From Primula veris (Eukaryota > Streptophyta > Magnoliopsida > Ericales > Primulaceae), in the NCBI GenBank assembly GCA_963682055.1, contig OY821749.1:25551631-25615630 (forward strand): a stretch of DNA of 64,000 nucleotides. Reading direction: 5' to 3'. Under the pieces are notes generated by a model. It searched no databases. It was not told where the DNA came from and saw only the letters and a list, made by a program, of their open reading frames with translations. This document shows, in pieces, positions 25,242 to 35,304 of the stretch. How positions within the stretch are numbered: position 1 is the first letter of the stretch; each line of letters begins with the position of its first letter. The position numbers and the translations under genes are program-made.

Positions 25242-26749
25242 CGCGTGTTTAAAGTGATTAATTAATATTTTGATTGAGCCGCTCTAGCGTTCAAAATATG
25301 GACCTCTGAAGGGGACATAAGTCGATTATGAATCTCCTGCCTATCATTTGATAGAGTAACCTTGGCAAGCGATCTCTTTACCGCATGATATGCGAAAGTG
25401 ACATCGCTAAGACTGTTCTCCCCGTCGTTAGGGGGAGATTTGCACGTTACCGTTGATAAGGAACGACGTGAAGTAACGTGGCATAACTCACTCAGTCTTA
25501 GCTTGATCCCAAAACTGCACTTAGTGATAAGTAAGTGCATAGACTCCCTCAAGTCTAACTAAATGCCAGACGCATTTAATGACTTTATGAGATGTCACGA
25601 GATCATTTATACCTGCTGCAAAATGCTTGCAAGGATAGACGTCCCTGTCGGACGCCGTGTTCCTGTCGTAACACGTTGCTTTGGCCGAACCCGCCAAGCA
25701 AAGGACGCTGTCGTCGGCCGTCAGTCTGTCGTCCTTCCCAAGATATGAGGAAGTTGACCGGTTCTTAATTCGTTCAGCCCCAGAGGTGGTGAACTGAAAC
25801 TCGTTTGTTGCACGAGATTATAAAGGATCAAGGAGATGTGTGATTTCCTCCTCATCCTAAGAATCTCGAAATATCTGTCGATCATGATATCTTAGACGAT
25901 ATTGAAGCGAAACGAGACTGTCATTGATTACTTGTTCATATATTCGGTGACGACTGATAATATGAACAAATTATGACAGAGAACCATGTACCGTTGCCTG
26001 AAGTCAACGGAGAATAGACTGTACTAATGGAAACTTGCAATCCAAGTAGACTCCTTAGCGAAAGTGTGTTCGGACCTGTAGTTCCAACACCACCAATGTT
26101 AAACGAGTTCGTTTATTTGGTTATTCGTAAGGAAAAGTGATGAGAATAATGAGATTGTAGAATGCTCGCCTAGTAGCGCAAGGCTTCTCTCACACCTTGG
26201 AATTGATTACGAGATGGTTGATTTACTCGTAATGGACATTATAACAGTCCCCTACTTTACCAGTTTAGTAGTTTCCGAAAAACTGAGTATGCAGCCATGA
26301 ATGTGGTCACAGTTTTATCTCTATGGGGATTTAGACAAAGCGATATAGATGAAGGTCCCTGTGTGACTTCATAATGCTTAAATCAAGTAGTTTCTGACCA
26401 CGGAACACGATCTCAATTGACTGAGACGTTCACTATATGGATTAATATAATCCGAGCGGATGTGGTATACCGCCTAAGTGAGTACTTGATTAGCTTGGGA
26501 TACTTGAACAAGTATTATGCCCTTGCGTGTTTTATTACGCGATCCATTTTTGGATTTGCCTTCGAGATGAAGGATATTGGGAAGACACGGTAGTGACTCA
26601 ACCTGATGATTGAGTCCCGTAAATATTGAATCTAAGTCCATGATTCAGACTACACCCAGAAGGTGTTATGACGTTTTAGTCATCATGACGCTAAGTCGTC
26701 AGATTCTCCCATGATCGTTCGATCACTAGACATTGATATAGACCCAGTC

Positions 26750-27353
26750 CGTCCCTGATGAGACGATGAAGAGATATTGAACCATAATGTTCATATCTAA
26801 GTACAATAAGCGCATCATTGTACTTGGTCTAATGTGCTAGGACGAACATCTCGTCTGTTGTGAATGGTATAGCTCGACACAACATCGCGCTAACACGCTG
26901 CCATCGAAATCGCACTAAAAACACATTCCCTTACCTTATGGTAATTTTGGAAGTGGGCTAGTTTATCCCATTTGCGTCATCGAGTGTACCTACCCCCTTC
27001 GGTACTCGAATTAACGCAACCCTTTTTCGGTTATACCGATGCCGGTTACTTATCAGACCCGCATAAGGGATATTCCTAACATGGTATGTCTTTACCATTA
27101 GGAATAAGGCGACATCTTGGAGGTCTTGGAATGACTCCAAGTGAATCACTCTGATCTATTCGTGCTCTATGAGACGACTAGAGAGTGTATATGGCTTCGA
27201 GCTAGTATTAGCCATATTTTAATTACATATGTTCTGTCTCACGATCCAGATAAAACACTTGTCATAGAAGACAACTTGTTGTTATTGATCAAGAGAGACA
27301 TGACTACATTATGCTATTTAGCATTTCTCGCCGAAATTAATCTTCACAAATGA
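26750..27353 (+). pseudogene. Copia reverse transcriptase end and RNase H remnant
   Basis: The DNA follows the copia order. A DEEI...PYLSAIGALLYLAQ-type stretch lies at 26765-26830. DAGYLSDPHKG is readable at about 27038-27070. Then LYETTRECIWLR and a VIEDN motif (27165-27290) resemble the RNase H ALYEA-RECVWLR and YEDN. Stops and frame changes separate them. Several departures from the usual copia sequence fall exactly where they complete an inverted repeat, for example 26772-26798 and 27071-27106. Confidence 0.7.
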
Positions 27354-27360
27354 AGTTTAA

Positions 27361-27602
27361 GAGCATCCAGTTGAATGCTCGTTCTATTCCACATTAGATT
27401 TTCTTGCATCCAGTCGTATGTAAGTAAATGAGGCATCCAGTCGAATGCTCGTACTCTTTCTTGGAATATGAAATCTTTGCACCCAGTCGTGTGCAAGTGA
27501 GGGGGAGCATCCAGGTGAATGCTTATTGCACTAATTACCACTTAGTCGAAATCTTCGCACCCTGTCGTGTGCAAGTGAGGGGGAGCATCCAGTCGCATGC
27601 TC
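27361..27602 (+). repeat. Tandem array of seven CCAGTCG-loop hairpins
   Basis: Hairpins at 27361-27380, 27403-27424, 27433-27448, 27477-27496, 27506-27523, 27557-27572 and 27583-27602. Stems alternate between GCAT..ATGC and GCAC..GTGC types, each with an 8-nt loop (CCAGTTGA, CCAGTCGT, CCAGTCGA, CCAGTCGT, CCAGGTGA, CCTGTCGT, CCAGTCGC). Pairs repeat with a period of about 75-78 bp. Stem changes between copies are paired. Confidence 0.88.
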
Positions 27603-28098
27603 GTGTACTCTTTTTGTCCTTAGACCAAGGTTTTTTCCCACTGGGTTTTCCTTGGCAAGGTTTTTAGCGAGACACGTTCCCATTATATCTCACTTAAGAT
27701 TGCCGAAATTAGGGGGAGTATCCTGTTGTATACTTCTTACCACTGTGTACTCTTTTGTCCTTCGACTAGAGGTTTTTCCCACTGGGTTTACTCTAGCAAG
27801 GTTTTGATGAGGCACCTGTTTTGTGGTTGATCCCTACGACTACCATTGTTGCACTCTTTTTCCTTCGACTAGAGATTTTCCCATTGGGTTTGCTCTGGCA
27901 AGGTTTTGATGAGGCACACTGTTTTGTGGTTAGTTACTTACATGATATTTCGGCATATATCATTCGGCTACACAGTTTCTCCTAGGTACCGGTTTTGTCC
28001 CACACTGGGTTTTCCGGCCCTAAGGTTTTTATGTGTTTAGCACTGCGAATGAACTCGACTCAGATCGACTGCATGAAGACGAAGAATTCAAGACGTCC

Positions 28099-28108
28099 AA
28101 AGGGGGAG
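28099..28108 (+). other. Polypurine tract
   Basis: aaagggggag lies immediately before the right LTR start TGTTGTGAG at 28109. This is the usual plus-strand priming site and fixes the element on the plus strand. Confidence 0.88.
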
Positions 28109-28290
28109 TGTTGTGAGATTATTGGACTCTTGGGCTTATACTTTATGGGCCCAAGTTGGGCTTGTAACCCTACCCCTCTATCTATATAAAGAGGGCTAGG
28201 AGTCTTGTATTTGACATTCATTCACATATTCCTTCATTAATAAAGATCATGTTGTTCTCCCCTCTCTCTACTTCTGTCTCCCTATATACG
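28109..28290 (+). repeat. Right LTR, 3' truncated
   Basis: 182 bp, matching left-LTR bases 21513-21694 with one substitution. The last 22 bp (21695-21716 in the left copy, including the ACAACA terminus) are missing. Host direct repeat starts directly after tatatacg. Confidence 0.92.
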
Positions 28291-28368
28291 TAAATTGTAA
28301 CTTACGAGTTTCAACACATTGTAAACCAATCTCCTTTACCATTTGAATTATTGCAACAAATTGTAAAC
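28291..28368. repeat. 78-bp direct repeat of host DNA, right copy
   Basis: Matches 21435-21512 at every position compared by eye and continues into unique DNA (caatttgtg). With the left copy it brackets the LTR element. Confidence 0.9.
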
Positions 28369-29580
28369 CAATTTGTGTTTAATACTTTTATTTTAACTAC
28401 TCAGTATATTAAAAATATAGTCGAATGTTGTCCGTAATTTTTTTTCCGGATCAATTGTTCAAGGCTCAAAACTTACTCGATTTGGGCCTAGGCCGTCCTG
28501 TTTATATGTGATTTGTTGTATTATGAATGGCTCTAGCCCTTGATATATTTGAACGAGGAAGGCAGGCAGGCACGTTTTGCATATTTGTTTCCAAAATATT
28601 TTTCATTTGTGACAGTATAGACCTTAGCTAGTGTTTGTACTTTGTCCTATCACATAAAAACAAGACATGAACTTGGTTATATACACAACATGAGAAACGT
28701 ATATTATAACATTGAGTTTTGAAAAGGCATGCACGTAGACATTGTACATAGGTGGAGATCGATCGGTCTGAAGCAGCAACGTTCATAGGAAATCTAATTA
28801 AGGGGCCGGCCGGTCCGGTAGTTTTTTGTGTTCTTTGCTGCTTTGCCTGATTCTTGTTAAAGGAAAAACTCGAATTAAATGATGACATATTGGCATGTAT
28901 ACGTGTGTTGTAAATGATTTTTGTTGGCCAATTTTTCTATAATCGAGTACGTAAGAGTAAGACTTCAATTATCTTACCAGTAATCAATCTAATTGCAGTG
29001 GTGCTGTATTAAATATAATGAATTGGTCTATCTTGTATGCTATGTAACCTTGAATTTGTTTGTGATTAAATTTTGTATACTCTATTGGTCTCTAAATAAG
29101 TATGCTATTTTGTAAATTGGGTTTAAAACTTTAAACAATTTCAACTACAATTTAACAAAAAGGAATCAAAAGATCAAAATTGTCAAACAAAAACTAATTC
29201 TTAATTACAAAGCGAGAGAATAAATAAGTGTAAATTTAATATTTTTTTAACTGCCAAAAAATGATATTTCAAAAACCAAATAAGAGAAATATTATTTAAA
29301 AAATTGGCACTTGGTTCACCCAAAAACATGACACTGAGTATTGTATTTACATTAAAACCGCTATAAATTAATAATGTTGGGACCGTAGAAATTTATTAAT
29401 TTAGAGATGTATTAGTTAATTGATAAATTAATAATAATTATTTTAAAGAGGTTTTATTGATTGAACGATTAATGTTCACCGAACGATAATAACAAATTAT
29501 TTTTTACACTGTAAAATTTGTTCGGTCAATGAAGTTTCAATTAACAGATAAAACTACTATTGAGAAATATATTTATGAAT
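28369..29580. other. Intergenic DNA, nothing recognised
   Basis: AT-rich sequence. The 86-codon minus-strand ORF at 28628-28888 has no family features. Confidence 0.5.
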
Positions 29581-29581
29581 T

Positions 29582-29724
29582 TGAAAAAAATAATTGATGG
29601 TCTCGGTTATCTCAATAAAACATATGTTAATGAGTTGTTAGATTAACCAGGTGAAAAAAATAATTGATGGTCTCGGTTATCTCAATAAAACAGTTGTTAA
29701 TGAGTTGTTAGATTAACCAGGTGA
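29582..29724. repeat. 70-bp tandem duplication
   Basis: tgaaaaaaataattgatgg and the following bases recur with a 70-bp shift (29582 and 29652), nearly identical (catatgtt against cagttgtt). A recent slip or repair duplication. Confidence 0.85.
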
Positions 29725-29734
29725 AAATGATATG

Positions 29735-30690
29735 TGCAATTAACAAAAACATACCATACCCCTATTATATTAACAAAAATATACCATAATAATTTAAATT
29801 ATCAAAAACATACCTATATAAACTTATTATTTCTCTAATTCTAATCAGATCATAATCTAACATCTCTCTCTAACCGTAACTCTCTCTCTAATCGCACATT
29901 TCTCTTTCTAACACACGATAATCGCACATTTTTCTAACACGTGCTAATCACTCATCTCTCTATCTAAAAATAACTAAAAACTCACAAAATATTCATATGC
30001 TAATTATAAAACGTCATACCCTAATTTTAAAATTTCATACCCTAAATGTTCTGGATCACAATTAAATATCTAAAAAAGAGTTCATACCCTAATTTTAAAA
30101 TTTCATACCCTAATTTCAAAACTTCATACCCTAATTTTAAAAATTTATACCATAATTTTAAAATTTCATATCATAATTTTAAAACTTCATACCCTACATA
30201 TGAATTTATCTCAATAATGTACATATGAATTCTCATCTTTCAACTTGAAACACACAATGTTTACAATAATCTCAAATCTCAATAAATAGAAAATAATCTC
30301 ACAAATTTCATATAGTTTTCATATATTACGGAGTATCAACCAGTGTAATATTTGTGTATTACATATATATATATATATATTTATATGTATATGGATGTTT
30401 ATATAATTTAGATGTTATTCAGTAGTCAGTGACGGGTTTTCGTGGTGGATGGGGGAGAGATATGGAATGGTATATGAAAGAAAGAGACAGAGAATAACGA
30501 AGGAGACAGAGAGTAAGATCAGAGACATGATACAGAGAAAATTTTGGTGAGAGAGAGAAGAATGGAGGAGAGAGAAAGAAGAGAATAAACATCATTTAAT
30601 TTGTTTGGTATTTTTTTGATAATGAAAAGTTTTTGGGTATGTTTTTGTTAATTTAGTTTAAAAAGTATTATGTTTTGTTAATTTATCCAA
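29735..30690. mobile_element. Non-autonomous element with GA-rich core, copy 2
   Basis: Starts aattaacaaaaacatacc and ends with the complement (gggtatgtttttgttaattt, then ttttgttaatttatcc). The inside has a run of ttcataccctaattttaaaa repeats (30010-30200), an (at)n stretch near 30365 and a purine-rich gagaga core (30470-30590). Same family as 5838-6540. The 60-codon ORF at 30046-30228 is repeat translation. Confidence 0.65.
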
Positions 30691-33059
30691 AAAGAAAGGG
30701 GCATGATGAGATTCAAATAAATTTAAATTTTAAGAAAATATAAACGACTATACAATCATACTTCACTAAGTTGTTTTAGTAATTTTTGTCATTTTAAAGA
30801 ATTATTAATTTATGATTTTTTCGAGACCAATATTTATATAACAGTTTTTAAAAAATTTATTATCTTGTTAATTTACCGAAATTACTGATTTTTTATATTG
30901 AATCAAGTCGGGATCTGAAAAAATTATTATTTTAGATAGTTTATTAATATAACGACTATTAATTTAGAATGGTTGCACTGTATGGATATGATAGGGTCAC
31001 ACACGATGCAGCTAATTAACGCTAAAATAAGATAAAACCAAGCAAATGTGTATTATGCTGAATGTTCCTATCCATATTTGCCAAAACTGATAACGAACAA
31101 TAATGTTAATGAGTCAGATAGAGTCAATTAATCTCTCAACACACCAGTAAATTTAGAATTTTATTTTCACCCCGAAATCTAAGAGTATGCTATTCGGCCA
31201 TATATTTAATATTTTTAATTAATATTTAAGTTTACGATAGTTTCAAATAGGGTTATATAATATTATATTTGAGTTTTTAGTTTGTTGAATCGTCAAATAA
31301 AATATATTAAAATTATTAAAATTTTAAATATTTTAAATTATTATTTAAGTTTATGGTAGTCTCAACTAGGGTTCCATAAATATTATATTTGAGGTTTTAT
31401 TTTGCTGAATAGTTAAATAAAATATATTAAAATCATTAAAATTTTAAATATTTTACATTAATATTTAAGTTTATAGTAGTATTAACTATGGTTGCATAAA
31501 TATTATATTTGGGGTTTTATTTTTGTTTTGGTTGAGTGTCAAAAGAATTCTAAAAATTATATAAATGACTGTCTGATAATCAGTCCGATTGAACCAGTCT
31601 GATTGAACCAGTCTATCTCTATATTGTTAATGGTCTATTATCAAGTGTGAACACTTGCCATGTGAACTCATTAGCAAGTGTGAACACCTGATCTCCTTGC
31701 CATGTGCACTCATGACCCTTTAATTAATAACATTTAATATAACTCGGGTATTTATGTGGATATGTCTAAGAATAGGTAAATCACCTATCCTTTTTTACCC
31801 GGTAGTTTTGGGTATGCGTATGTGTAATTTAGTAGTACTAAAAAGACTTGTTTATTTGTGGGATTGAAATAAGGCATCGTATTTATACAATCGGTATAAT
31901 CTCTATAAGTTGTAGAATTCACAAATATAAGAGCATCGGCCTCAATCAACTCCTATGAAAATTGAGAACTAATCTTAACAATATTGTTCAATGTTCAGAT
32001 CATGAGTATGACTGAGCATAATTTTGAGTTTGACGTCTCTTCAGATCAATAAACAACTATTGACGTGGGACTTTAATATCATAAATATTGTATATGTAAT
32101 TCTTTTTTATTTTATTTTGTTGGACTTCTAGGTGAGGTGAACATAGTCTTATCGTGTTCGGTTATGGTAATAAAGAGTCATAAATTTATGTTCATGTTTG
32201 ATTCATTTATAGACATGTAAATTAACATATAAAAAATATCATAAATAGAGGAACCGAATCCAAGTTTTTTCATGATCTGTGTGTAGTTCATTTGCAGGCT
32301 AGGTTATATACATAGTCATTACTAGAAACCAAAAAATAGAAATGGCAGTTCACAAGAACAATTTACGGATTTAAATAAAATATCTTCTGAATCTAACCAT
32401 CATACTAGTAAGTAGTTGAGAAATATAAGATCACCCATTTAATAACATGTGGACTTTTAAATTGTAAACCCTTGTTTAATTGTCTTATTGGGATAATTAA
32501 ACACCTACATGATCCCGATTATTTATTTTACCTATTATCTAGCCAACTTAATATAAAAGGCCAGGGGGTAATTTTATTCGCCATGTGAACGGGTTAAATT
32601 AATAGAATGTCAAAGGGTAAAAAGGATGACGTATTTCTTTTGTTGAAATAAAGTAGAAATTATTTGATGTATCATGCATCTACAAAACGTTAAATATTTA
32701 TTGTAAATTATTTAATGTGTCCATCTAGTAGGCCCGTAGTCATAACTTCTAAGTTTTGAAGATTTGACAAATCTTTTTTCAAATGGCCAATTTCTGTGGT
32801 ATTGGGATAAGTTAGATTATCTATATATAAATAAAGTTCCCATCACCGTACCATACTATGAAGTAATTTTTTCTTTCTTGTAGGAAAATATTAATAAATA
32901 TATTACAGTTTGAAAACGGGAGAAACAAATTAAAGAGAGAATACATTTATTGTTTATTTTACAGGGTTTTATACTTTTTGATATACCAAATTTGAGTACC
33001 TATTTTTCAATTTGGCTACCACACTCGATTTAGGTACTACACTAAAAGAAGCTTTTTAA
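30691..33059. other. Intergenic DNA with a 120-bp tandem repeat
   Basis: At about 31210-31530 a 120-bp unit containing tatttaagttta, gggtt, cataaatattatatttg and aaatattttaaat recurs about 2.6 times (starts near 31221, 31341 and 31461). Nothing else is recognised. Confidence 0.6.
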
Positions 33060-33345
33060 TTTATATATCAATTAATCACAGAATCATGTCACGTGACAAT
33101 ATATGTTTGACAAACGTTAACTTGAGATGGTAATTTTATTCTTCTGTATCAAAATACATCATGTTAGAAAAACGTTTTTACCAATTTCACACATAACAAA
33201 AATCAACACATAATTCAAATTTGGAAAAACGTTGTTCTATTATGATATATTTTGATGTATAATGATAAAATTACCATCCCACGTTCAAATTTATCAAACA
33301 CATGATATCGTGTGACATGATTTCGTGATTAATTTAGACAATATA
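33060..33345. mobile_element. Foldback MITE forming a ~120-bp-arm hairpin
   Basis: The left arm contains attaatcacagaatcatgtc, tgtttgacaaacgtt, gatggtaattttat and atcaaaatacatcat. The right arm carries the complement in reverse order (gatgtataatgataaaatt, atgatttcgtgattaatt). The loop is short. A transcript would form a long imperfect hairpin. Confidence 0.7.
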
Positions 33346-34369
33346 GTTTGATGTATTAAAAGTATCTACAATAGTGTTGTTATCACTATTGTTAACTAAA
33401 AATGTTACCTAACAATGCAATTTTGTTTCTGCATTATGTATGTTAAAGTGTCTGTTAAATTTATAGATGTTAAAAATATTGTTAAACATAACAATATTTT
33501 TAATTGTTATTACTTGATGACATGGAAAAAATGTAAAACACACTCCACAATTAACTGCTATTTTCTAAAATTTGGTATCTCACACATATATTTTCTATGT
33601 AGGCAGACTGCTATTTATTTTCTTTATTTTCTTCTAGCAGCTATTCATAATATTCTGCATATTTTTTTGGTATTCAGTATTTATTTGAACACACGGTTTG
33701 TTTGACCCACCCAGTTGTTTACAATTGAATTTTAAAATAAAGATAGGGTGAAAATAGAATAACTTATTTTTTCTGTTTCTAAAATTATATTTTTCTGAAA
33801 TTTGACGCTGAAATTTGGCGTTAATGCATGACGCAAAAAAAAAACAGATAAGTCATATATTTTGGATCATTAATTTTTAATTAAAATAGATAAAAAATTT
33901 AAAGTTAAAACTAATGTGGGTGTATAACTTAATATATCCATGTGTCATTTAATAGATTTTTAAATGATTAGGTGTCACTAGTTAATAATAAAAAATTAAC
34001 AATACTACTACTTATATATGCTCTAAACTTATTTTTTATTTTTTATTTTAGTGGTAATTAAGTACTAAAATTCCCTACTTTCCAAAAAAAAGGTACAGTA
34101 CTAATCTTTCTAGCATGTGGTTTTATTTGAGTACTATATCTTAATGTATTTATTTTTCGATACATACGTAATTGAATATATGCATTAACTTTAAAAAAGA
34201 TGAATATGCTATATGCATTAAAAATGTTGAAAATTAATAAAAATGGAATGGTGACATCAATGGTGACGTAATGCCATGACACTAGCGTCATAAATCAGCA
34301 ATGTCGTCAGATCTCAATGTTTACGCGCTGTATTCACACTTTAATTGCCCCACTCATGAGTAATACTTT
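33346..34369. other. Intergenic DNA, nothing firm
   Basis: AT-rich. The 96-codon ORF at 33415-33705 is rich in Phe, Tyr and Ile and resembles no family. Confidence 0.4.
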
Positions 34370-34590
34370 TTTTAATTATACAAAATTAAGTGAAATTTTA
34401 ACACGTCACACAATTTTATTAAAATAGTCGGAATTAAAAAATTTAAAAATTAATCATATAGTTTAAGTGTTAAATTTTATGATTATATTTTAAAAAAAAT
34501 AATTTCAACAACATACAAATTATAAGCCGGTCAAAATTGTACGTAATTTTATAATAAACAATTAAATGAGAAGTCAACTAATATTAAATT
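34370..34590. mobile_element. Stowaway-like MITE, diverged copy
   Basis: Shares gttaaattttatgatta, aaaaataatttc, cggtcaaaattgtacgtaat and caattaaatgagaag with the copies at 52981 and 53800. The left end is weak. Confidence 0.55.
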
Positions 34591-35304
34591 AATTAGTAAG
34601 CATCCAACAAATGATGGACTTGTTTGGACGTGTCTACATACTATAGTCTATATACCTTCTTAATTATAAATAACGGAAATAATCTTATAATTCATTGTTA
34701 TTAAGTGTATGATCAAGCCATGTAATTTAGATGTTTAGACGTGACATCTCCATTTTAGTACAATAGTTTTTAGATATCTTTAGAATGCACTGGCTACTAG
34801 TTGCACTATATAGGCATGTAGAATCATAAACTAAAATACTATACATTTCTGTAATTTCATTTCGTACGTATCGCAAATCAGCGAGATATAATTTGTACTC
34901 ATGTCTACAACATGTGCTTAACAGATAACACAACTAATTTTGCAATGATCTCAAAATATCCTTTTTGTACATTCAGTTACATCACCTTTCTATTAAGATG
35001 GTATGCAAAAAGTGAGCCGAACATAATAATGAATTTTAATAAAAACAAAAATGTACTACAACTTGTTGTAGACTTTTATCCTAGCGCGTGATGTGGAAAA
35101 TGGAAATGATCCATAACCTACGGAATTTTCCAAGAAATTGTATTTTATTTTCCAACCAATTGGTTGTATCCAATGTAGTTGCCCAACAAGTATTGTGTCG
35201 TTTCTTGTTTTCCACCACATTAAAACCCCCTCTCCCGTGTCTCCCCTCACCTTCATTAGTACTACTAAACTGGCAAACTAAACAAAATTTAACACCCTCC
35301 AAAA

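Larger units (their letters stand above)
22953..27602 (+). repeat. Dense field of short perfect inverted repeats (hairpins) in the copia interior
   Basis: More than 35 perfect stems of 6 bp or longer with loops of about 13 nt or less were found by eye, plus many 5-bp ones. Some abut exactly (25516-25539, 25540-25557, 25561-25577), others nest. About twenty have an 8-nt loop CCWGNNGW. Examples: TTTCGAA 23007-23013 with its mate 23022-23028; CATATAAA 23057-23064 with 23073-23080; a bulged 10-bp stem 24476-24504; AAGTACAAT 26799-26807 with 26817-26825. Functional meaning is unknown. Confidence 0.85.
21513..28290 (+). mobile_element. Ty1/copia-type LTR retrotransposon, non-autonomous, remodelled interior
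   Basis: The whole element runs from TGTTGTGAGATTATTGG (left LTR) to the truncated right LTR. A PBS-like ttatcagcac follows the left LTR, and the polypurine tract aaagggggag (28099-28108) precedes the right LTR. The 3' tail with cccactgggttt and aaggttttgatgaggcac (27600-28000) is typical of plant copia elements. Only fragments of gag, integrase and RT/RNase H survive, with many stops, so it cannot code for its own movement. The LTRs differ at 1 of 182 aligned positions (21545 a, 28141 c), so the insertion is young. The interior from about 22950 to 27600 is packed with perfect hairpins (see findings). Confidence 0.95.

Noticed and set aside
27361..27602. CRISPR-like array
   Set aside because: Short repeats and regular spacing are present, but the repeats are hairpins with variable stems inside a plant retrotransposon. 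Spacers are not unique units, and there is no bacterial context.
22953..27602. tRNA or other known structured RNA genes within the hairpin field
   Set aside because: No cloverleaf with TPsiC-like or anticodon features, and no rRNA or snoRNA motifs; stems do not match known RNA families.
21513..28290. Functional gag-pol in the copia element
   Set aside because: Only fragments are readable, with frequent stops and frame changes; no ORF exceeds about 100 codons.
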